This document shows positions 54,537 to 62,400 of a DNA stretch of 64,000 nt, in pieces. The notes under the pieces are model-generated. The model saw only the letters and a list, made by a program, of their open reading frames with translations. It had not been told where the DNA came from and searched no databases. This DNA comes from Saccharomycopsis fibuligera x Saccharomycopsis cf. fibuligera (taxonomy: Eukaryota; Ascomycota; Saccharomycetes; Ascoideales; Saccharomycopsidaceae), in contig CP012811.1 in assembly GCA_001936135.1 (NCBI GenBank), positions 2,170,001-2,234,000 on the forward strand, in the 5' to 3' direction. Position numbers and translations under genes: made by a program. Each line of letters opens with the position of its first letter. Within the stretch, counting starts at the first letter, position 1.

Positions 54537-55301
54537 ATTGATATTGTTTTATTGATATGTACAGTGAATTGATAGAAGTTGCTAGAATCAAAAAAACAAG
54601 ATCACAAAACGAGAATAAATTTTTTCGAAAGAAAATTGTAGCAAAACCTATATTGTGAAGCCCCTATATATGACATGCTTTTTTTAACACACTGTTCCCC
54701 AACCACACCACTTTGCTATCTATATATATATTTTCAACAATGTTGAATCCTATAGGTCAAATAAGATAAAACCCACAGTTATTGCCCATTTGCACGTGCA
54801 TAGAGGCGATTTTTGATTTTTGCGATACATCTTGCTGCGGTTTACTGTATGTTGGAAACATTGCAGCAACGCGCCATGATGGTGGTATAATCATGGATGT
54901 GGATGATGTTCCCACATATATGTATACGGTGTACCGATAAGTAAGCTTTTTGAGTTTTTCGGAGAAAAGCTGTTTTTTTTTTTTGTTTTCTTTTTGTTTT
55001 TTTTTTATATATCAAAATGACAGTAGTTTGAGTATGATAGAAGGTATTTATTGTTTGCGATGGAAAAGTCAAATTCCAATTACTAAGTCGAGGAAAACGC
55101 ACCCAATGTGCTTGGTAAATTACGAGTCTTTTGAATTCTACCAGTTATTATTTATTATTCAATGCCAAACAAACAAGAATTTTTATTCATTTAAAGACTC
55201 AAACATCCAAATAATAGAAAAGAACAACACACAGTATATTACAGCTAGTTTACTGATCATAGATGAGCAATGCTTATTTAAGACTATGAAAATCCTCATA
55301 A
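54537..55301. other. Oxygenase promoter and YET3-like 3' flank
   Basis: 765 bases without a supported gene. T-runs near 54973-54982 and 54998-55006 and TATATATATAT at 54720-54731 stand out; the latter is a possible TATA element about 190 bases from the oxygenase start. A 122-residue plus-strand frame here lacks an ATG start and is judged spurious. Confidence 0.45.
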
Positions 55302-56073
55302 TTAAGCATCCTTCTTAATTTCGGTTGTCACTTCTTCTCTAGGGGCTTTTAAATCTGCCTTTTCATTATAAGCTTTTTGCAACCCTTCAATTTGTTTTTT
55401 CAAAGTAGCAACGTCGCTCTCTTTAGTAGATAATTGTTTCTTTAAGACATCAACATCAAGTGATTTACCCCCTTTCTTTTCAGCAAGTTGATCATTCCAT
55501 TTTATGATTCTTTTCAATATATTTATAATCGTTGGGATGGACAATTCCAAAAACAACACAATTCCCGTCAAATAAAAGTTTCTTTGGTTGTAAAATTTTT
55601 TGACCAAGTATTCACTACTGGACAATTCATTATAACCGTGATGTAAATGATTATTAGAACCTTCAGGAGGGTTTACTTGAGATTGCTCATCACCACCACG
55701 ACGTTGGACTGGATATTTGATGGATCGTTGAGCAGCGTCAACAAATAGTATGCCAACAAGTACGCTACAAACGTAAATGGTTACTCTGAATTCGGTCTTG
55801 TGCCAAAGAGCAATCCAGAATTTGACAATACTGCGACGAATCTTGTAAGGTAATGGTAGCACAAGAAGTGTCACTATCAACATTTCAAGCAATAAGACGC
55901 CAAATATCTAATAAGAAGCAATTTTATGTTAGTAAATTGTTGATTTTTGGTGGCTGAATAGTTGCAATTGAGAAATACAGGGCGCCATGATCATATATCA
56001 AAACACTGAAAAGAATTGCTAGCTAAACATTGCAAGAGGCAGTAAAACATACCAATGTCATATAAAGACTCAT
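55302..56073 (-). CDS. YET3: ER membrane protein of the BAP31/Yet family, one intron
   Basis: Two exons: 56053-56073 (seven codons, MSLYMTL) and 55302-55907, joined in phase 0 to 208 residues. The spliced N-terminus MSLYMTLIFGVLLLEMLIV matches the first helix of the family. Two further membrane spans follow (TIYVCSVLVGILFVDAAQRS and FYLTGIVLFLELSIPTIINI). A coiled coil (LKKQLSTKESDVATLKKQIE) leads to a charged tail ending EIKKDA, not a KKXX signal. In S. cerevisiae Yet1 and Yet3 form a complex linked to the translocon and the Opi1-Scs2 inositol circuit. YET3 is the likeliest orthologue; YET1 and YET2 are alternatives. Confidence 0.88.
55908..56052 (-). other. YET3: YET3-like intron (145 bases)
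   Basis: On the minus strand the intron starts GTATGT directly after a seven-codon exon and ends TTATTAG. Its position in the first membrane helix and the family match across the junction support it. Without it the larger frame lacks a start before the first helix. Confidence 0.88.
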
Positions 56074-56743
56074 CTTTGTTTGTTTTGTTTATTCAATGTT
56101 TAGTTATTTAAATATTCGCCTCTAGTATAAATGCAATTGGTGTAACCTCTAGCTATAATTGAGCACAGCGTTGATGATAAACCTTTGAAGAAACAAGTAG
56201 TGGTAAAAGGGGGCGCATTAGCATTACTGCGGTTATCATTATTGTATGGTTGCTTTCTCCTCCAGAGGAAATGAAACTGATGTCGATGGCGTCGCGGGGC
56301 TCAAAACCAAATTCACATTTTGCGTGAATATAGCAAGTATGAGGTGTCTGAGGTGCTATGTAGGTATTTAGCAATAAGAACATCACTCGTAACCGGGGAG
56401 AAGTCAATTTTGAGTTTTTTCTGACTCTTTTTTCTATACGCCTCAGGAACATCTAAAGCTGACTCGGGACAAGATATCGGCCGACTCTTCAGGTAAACTA
56501 TGGGCCCGAGTCAATTTATTTGCTTGGCTGCCATTAGTTTTGCTTTCTCTCTGCCGCCTGCACTGCGGCTGATGGATCGATCGCCAGAATAGAACTGGGG
56601 AAGCGAAAATCAAGCTTATCATTTCTGTAGATATTTTCTCCCGAGCATTTGACTAATCTTTCGGCGTTTACTTTAACCTATTCTTCTTCTTTACCTCTTT
56701 TCTTACTTTATAATTGAACAAAGATCACTGCCATCACCACACA
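56074..56743. promoter_or_regulatory. Divergent promoter of YET3-like and GCV3 with three TGACTC elements
   Basis: TGACTC occurs at 56422-56427 and 56460-56465, and its reverse complement GAGTCA at 56508-56513. This is the core bound by Gcn4 and by Bas1 in yeasts. A CTTCTT word lies at 56683-56688, about 60 bases before the GCV3 start; CTTCTT has been described in the glycine control region of S. cerevisiae GCV genes. The layout points to amino-acid or one-carbon control of GCV3. Confidence 0.65.
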
Positions 56744-57370
56744 ATGTTCGCCGCTGCTTTCACTCGTACTGTTCCAAGATTCGCCATTAGGGCTGTGGGC
56801 ACTCCATCATTGGTTACCCCTTCCTTGCTATCATCATCAGTCAGAAACACCGCTGCAGCAGCATTTGCCAACAGCGGCAGTATCACCAAAAGGTTTAATT
56901 CTAGTTCTAGTGCTAGCCAATTGGCGGCTGAAAATGAATTAAACAAAGAAGCCGCTCCATTCAAATTTAGCGGTGGCCCAGTTGAAGTCAGATACACTGA
57001 AGAACATGAGTGGATTGCTTTGCATCCAGATGGTACCGCGTTTGTCGGAATCACCAAGTACGCTGCCGATGCTTTAGGTGATGCTACATTTGTTGAGTTA
57101 CCTGCTGTTGGTGACGCAGTGGAAAAATCCGAAAGTGTGGGCTCTGTTGAATCAGTTAAATCTGCTTCAGAAGTCTACTCTCCAGTCAATGGTGAAGTCA
57201 CTGGGGTTAATGAAGCAGTAGCTGAAAATCCAGCATTGCTTAATAAAGATCCATTGGGTGAAGGTTGGTTAACTCAGATCCAAGTGGGGAGTGTTGAAGA
57301 AGATTTTACCAATAACGATTCATTGTTGACATTGCAAGATTATGCTAAATCATTGGAAGAAGATCATTAA
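56744..57370 (+). CDS. GCV3: Glycine cleavage system H protein (lipoyl carrier)
   Basis: A 208-residue mitochondrial protein from the ATG at 56744. The first 60-70 residues are rich in Arg, Ser, Thr and Ala with no acidic residues until late (AFTRTVPRFAIRAV), a presequence. The H-protein domain follows: VEVRYTEEHEWIALHPDG, FVGITKYAADALGDATFVEL and the lipoylation block ESVKSASEVYSPV with the modified Lys at about 139, then NPALLNKDPLGEGWLTQI. H protein carries the aminomethyl group between the P, T and L subunits and is also needed for lipoate transfer to other enzymes in yeast. BOL1, with a role in mitochondrial 4Fe-4S and lipoate supply, lies convergent 250 bases away. Confidence 0.96.
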   Translation: MFAAAFTRTVPRFAIRAVGTPSLVTPSLLSSSVRNTAAAAFANSGSITKRFNSSSSASQLAAENELNKEAAPFKFSGGPVEVRYTEEHEWIALHPDGTAFVGITKYAADALGDATFVELPAVGDAVEKSESVGSVESVKSASEVYSPVNGEVTGVNEAVAENPALLNKDPLGEGWLTQIQVGSVEEDFTNNDSLLTLQDYAKSLEEDH

Positions 57371-57622
57371 ATAGGGTTAAATGGAGAAGGATTCTGACGC
57401 ACGGATGCACAGAGTATCGACTATCAATACTTGTAATTTTACAACGAAAATCTTTTTTGCTAACAGTATAATGAAATTCTGATTATTTACAAACCAAACC
57501 AAAAATCTAATAAACAACAACAGTAATAACAACAATAATAATAAAACAAAACAAAATAAAGCAAAAATATAATATAATTGGAACTATAGTAGGGAAAAAA
57601 AGTAAAATAGAGTTTGTGTAAA

Positions 57623-58099
57623 CTACTTTTGCAAAAGCTTCTTGATCTCTTCAGAGGTCTTTGTCTTTAACTGCAAGGCATGTACCCCTTTATTTTCAAG
57701 CTCATCAGACAAGATATTGTAAACGAGTCTATGTCTATTTGGTTGAGTCTTGTAATCCTTAAAAGCGTCAGAAACAATCTCTATTCTAAAATGGGATTCA
57801 GTGACATTAGTGGCACCTCGTAGACCATGATGACCAGCATGTTTGTGAGAATCATTGTAAATCACTAAGGAGTCAGGCTTTAGTTGAGCAGTCAACTTTT
57901 CAGCAATAGTCTGCTCAATAGGACCCGGGGTTTCTGAAGAGAACTTAATTTGATGCGCAGCAGTAGCAGCAGCAGCGGCTGAAGATGTACTAGTTGACAT
58001 TTGCAATTTGCTGATTTGGACAGCGGTAGTAGATGATGGGGCGATGGAAGATCTGAAAATGCCTCTAGCAAAAGTATTGAAGGAGGGTAGTTTGAACAT
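57623..58099 (-). CDS. BOL1: Mitochondrial BolA-like protein Bol1
   Basis: A 158-residue protein with a long N-terminal extension rich in Ser, Thr and Ala (FKLPSFNTFARGIFRSS), fitting a mitochondrial presequence, then a BolA domain at about 65-150. Family blocks: KLTAQLKPDSLVIYNDSHKH, AGHHG, ESHFRIEIVSDAFKD, RHRLVYNILSDEL and GVHALQLKTKT. The His of RHRLV and the HKHAGHHG loop are those used with monothiol glutaredoxin Grx5 to hold a 2Fe-2S cluster. Yeast Bol1 and Bol3 help deliver 4Fe-4S clusters, including to lipoate synthase. The SHKHAGHHG-type loop and the length favour Bol1 over Bol2 or Bol3. Confidence 0.92.
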   Translation of the reverse strand: MFKLPSFNTFARGIFRSSIAPSSTTAVQISKLQMSTSTSSAAAAATAAHQIKFSSETPGPIEQTIAEKLTAQLKPDSLVIYNDSHKHAGHHGLRGATNVTESHFRIEIVSDAFKDYKTQPNRHRLVYNILSDELENKGVHALQLKTKTSEEIKKLLQK

Positions 58100-59493
58100 T
58101 AAAAAATCTGGGTGTTATAAAGTTGGCTGTGGTGTGAAAAGAAGGATTATATCTCATATCATCCTCTGATATATCTGTCTGAGTCTGTCATGTTGGAAGG
58201 TCAAGTGAAATAAAGAAAAATTTGGCGTTGTGGAGCACATCGTTCTGGGATTACCCGGGTAGGATGAGTAATGAAACTTCAGGGTGATACAACATGTATA
58301 TACATGCATGATCATATGGTCAATGTTCTTCTATTGTTTTTATCAATTACTTGATTCAAACACCCAGGAATGTAGATACTTCAAGTGAATAAGATGGAGC
58401 CTGAAAAAAACTCTTAACTATAATTATTCAAGAAAGCGTATTCGAATGATTAACATCATGACCTTACAAGCTATAGTATAATATAGTAAAGTATAGTATG
58501 GTACAGTATAGTGTATGTACCCTGTGTTGGGCAACACCTCGTCTATGCAGAAGGCTACCTGCTGCTACACGCACCGCAAACACGCCCCCTTTTTCTTTGA
58601 GTTCTTCGACGAGTAAGTTGTAAGTATGGATGTCTGACAATGAAGAAGGTTCGTTGATCAATGCTCTATAAACGCTGGAATACAACAACAGCAGTTGTAT
58701 CAACACTGATGTATGTCAATGCTTCAAAGGTATACCAGCTGCTGACTTGCACCTCTGTGAAGTACCTTTGTGTGAACTGCAAACACCTTGTTGAAGCACC
58801 GGTGGCGAGCACTTAGGAAAAGCTCAAAGATCTTCGAAGAACGCGCCATGTGGAAGCGAATGAATCAAAGCAAAAGGAGAAATGTCCGGGTGACCCCTTC
58901 ACCGCCCTTGTGTAGTAGTCTCACATTCGCACGCTCGCACACTCTTTTCCCTTTTTTTTTTTTTTACTGCTCGTTGGCGGGCGGTCTTTTGGTCTAGCTG
59001 TTTATTTTTCCTTGATCTGTATTCGTGGCCAGCACAACAACAACAAATACCTCGACAACCGCTGTCACTAGGCTCCAACTTACACGCTCTCCATCCATAC
59101 TCACATCCTCGCATCACCTCGGTTTGTTCAGTCTGTTCAAGGAATCAATCATATAATCATCTGTTCTTTGATCATACAATACTGTCTCTCCGTGTTCCCT
59201 ATCGTCCTCTACTCATCCTGCTGGACTTAATTTCATCCTACTGGGCTTAATTTTATCCAAATCAATCTTTATCGTACAGTGGGCGTTTAGCTTGTTGTAT
59301 ATGTCTCGAAGCCTGTGATACCTATATTATACCCAAATTCATCCAATTTGTTGTTTCTTTTCCTATATTTGATTTTGTTTGATAGAATTCTTTGCCTCAC
59401 TTTCTTATTAGCATCTTAACTTTACCTTTCTTCTCTCTTCCTTTTTTTTTTTATTTCTCTCTTTACTTCGGCGTTGTTTCAGATCTATAAACA
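58100..59493. other. BOL1 upstream region and MYO2 promoter/leader
   Basis: 1.4 kb without an intact gene. A probable BOL1 remnant is at 58554-58673 (separate entry). Imperfect TATAGTA repeats occur at 58472-58517. The MYO2 side is T/C-rich, with a T-run near 58952-58963 and TTT-rich DNA at 59437-59453, just before the start codon. Confidence 0.5.
58554..58673 (-). pseudogene. Probable remnant of a BOL1 duplicate
   Basis: Forty codons on the minus strand read RALINEPSSLSDIHTYN, then LLVEELKEKGGVFAVRVAAG. Lined up with the BOL1 end (NRHRLVYNILSDELENKG, VHALQLKTKT), His, Tyr-Asn, Leu, Glu-Leu, Lys, Gly, Val and Ala coincide, and the DNA also matches in patches (TTACAA, AAAGGGG). The rest of the BolA fold is missing on both sides and no ATG precedes it. 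It lies about 450 bases upstream of BOL1 on the same strand, as expected of a decayed tandem duplicate. A TTGTATTCCAG acceptor-like word at its 5' side leaves a small chance that it is an exon of a divergent BolA gene. The similarity is short, so the call is tentative. Confidence 0.4.
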
Positions 59494-62400
59494 ATGTCCG
59501 CCACATATGAACCAGGTACCCGTTGTTGGTTTCCTGACAAAAAGCTCGGTTTTATTGCTGCTGAAGTCTCTGGCAATGAAAAGTTGGAAAATAATAAAAT
59601 AAAACTCACTTTGAAATTTGAAAATGGTGATGAACCAAAAGAGTTGATACTAGCATCATTAGACGAAGAAAAAGAGAAAAACTTGCCAGCTTTGAGAAAT
59701 CCTCCAATTCTCGAAGCTGCTGAAGATTTAACGTCGTTATCATACCTTAACGAGCCAGCGGTGCTACAGGCTATCAAAGTCAGATATGCTCAGTTGAATA
59801 TTTACACTTACTCTGGTATTGTGTTGATCGCCACAAATCCGTTCCAAAAAGTCGATCAGTTATACTCCCCAGATATTATTCAAGCATACGCTGGTAAAAG
59901 CAGAGGTGAAATGGAACCACATTTGTTCGCTATAGCTGAAGATGCATACAGATGTATGAAGCGTGACAACAAAAATCAAACCATTGTTGTTAGTGGTGAA
60001 TCTGGTGCTGGTAAAACTGTTTCAGCAAAATTTATTATGAGATATTTTGCCTCTGTGGAAACTAATGACGAAAGTACTCCAAACGTTATGAGCTCAACTC
60101 ACGATCATACTGATATGTCCGAGGTTGAAAAACAGATTTTGGCCACTAATCCGATTATGGAAAGTTTTGGTAATGCTAAAACTACCAGAAATGACAATTC
60201 TTCTAGATTTGGTAAATACTTGGAAATTTTGTTTGACAAAGACACATCTATTATTGGTGCCAGAATCAGAACGTACTTGTTGGAAAGATCTAGATTGGTA
60301 TTTCAACCTACTTCAGAAAGAAACTATCATATCTTTTACCAATTGCTTGAAGGTTTGACTGAAGATCAAAAAGCTGAATTATCATTGACTACTGTGGAAG
60401 ATTACAGCTACTTGAACCAGGGAGGTGATTCCAAAATTCCAAATGTCGACGATAAAAAGGAATTTGTGGATACTTCCAATGCTTTATCATTGATTGGCAT
60501 CAATGAAGAAATTCAATTTGAAGTTTGGAGAATTTTGGCTGCTTTGTTGCATCTCGGTAATATTCAAATTACTGCCACTAGAAATGATGCTCTTTTGGCA
60601 TCTGATGAACCAAACTTGCTTTTGGCTTGTAAATTACTTGGTCTTGATGCTGGCGAATTTGCTAAATGGATTGTTAAAAAGCAAATTGTCACTAGATCTG
60701 AAAAAATTACCACTAACTTGAGTCATAACCAAGCTATGGTTGCCAGAGATTCTGTTTCCAAGTTCATTTACTCCTATTTGTTTGACTGGTTGGTCAATTT
60801 TGTTAATAATGATTTGTGTGCCCCAGAAATTCTACAACACTACAAAACTTTTATTGGTGTTTTAGATATCTATGGTTTTGAACATTTCAAAACCAATTCT
60901 TTTGAACAGTTTTGTATTAATTATGCCAATGAAAAATTACAGCAAGAATTCAACCAGCATGTTTTCAAATTAGAACAAGAAGAATATGTCAAGGAAAAAA
61001 TTGAATGGTCTTTCATTAATTTCAGTGATAACAGACCATGTATCAACTTGATCGAAGCTAGACTCGGTATCTTAGCATTGTTGGATGAAGAATCTAGATT
61101 ACCAGCTGGTTCCGATGAAAGTTGGACTCAAAAGATGTATCAACAATTGGATAAACCACCAACCAATGACTTTTTCAAGAAACCAAGATTTGGTGGCAAT
61201 AAATTTGTTGTTTCCCATTATGCTATTGATGTTGAATATGATTCAGAAGGGTTTATTGAAAAGAACAGAGATACTGTTAGTGACGGCCATTTGGAAACTT
61301 TGAAAGAAACCACCAACACCAGATTAAAAGATATTATTGATACAGTTGAAAGACTTAATGAAGAAGTTCAAAAGCAAAAAGAAGCAGAAGCAGCAGCAGC
61401 TAAACCAAAACCTAAGTTTGGTGCCGGTAGAGCTGCCGGCTTTGGTGCTAAAACAGTGAACCGTAAACCAACTTTGGGTTCTATTTTCAAGAAATCGTTG
61501 ATCGATTTGATGAGCACTATCAACTCTACCAATGTCCACTACATTAGATGTATTAAACCAAATGAACAGAAAAAAGCGTGGGAATTTGATTCCTTGATGG
61601 TTTTGTCTCAATTGAGAGCTTGTGGTGTCTTGGAAACTATTAGAATTTCCTGTGCTGGTTTCCCAACTAGATGGACATATGAAGAATTTGCTCAAAGATA
61701 TCATATTTTGGTCTCTTCTGAGTTTTATGTTGATGTCCTCAATGGTAAAAAGTCTTCCCCAGAAGATGTGCGCGCTTTGTGCAACAAGATCTTGCAAGTA
61801 ACTGTTCAAGATAGCCAAAAATATCAATTGGGTGAAACCAAAATCTTCTTCAAAGCTGGTATGTTGGGTTACTTGGAAAAATTGAGATCCAACAGATTGA
61901 ACAGTGCTGCCGTTTTGATTCAAAAGAACATTAGAGCAAGAGTTTACAGACAACAATTTTTGCAAATTCGCGCATCTATTGTTAAGTTGCAAGCTTTAGT
62001 GAAAGGTTATAATAGAAGGAAGAGAATTAGGCAAGAGATTGAAGAACACTCAGCAATTGTGTTGCAGACGTTCTTCAGAGGTTTCCTTGCTAGAAGAAAC
62101 TTTGCTCTTGCAAGAAAGACGATTATTGACATTCAATGTATCTTCAGGGCCAAGAAGGCTAAGCAATCGACCATTGATTTGCGTGAACGCCAAGCTGCTG
62201 TGGTTATTCAAAACGCTTGGAGATCTTTTGCTGGTAGATTGGAATTTAGAAACTACGTGAAGGCTGCCGTTCTTATTCAAAGTTGTATTAGAAGAAAATT
62301 GGCATACAGAGAGCTTCAAAAACTTAAGGAAGAAGCTAAATCTGTTAACCACTTGCAAGAAGTTTCTTACAGATTGGAAAACAAGGTCATTGAATTAACA

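Noticed and set aside
54950-55318. 122-residue plus-strand frame overlapping the YET3-like 3' end
   Set aside because: It starts without ATG, begins with a T-run-derived Phe stretch and overlaps a well-supported gene on the other strand.
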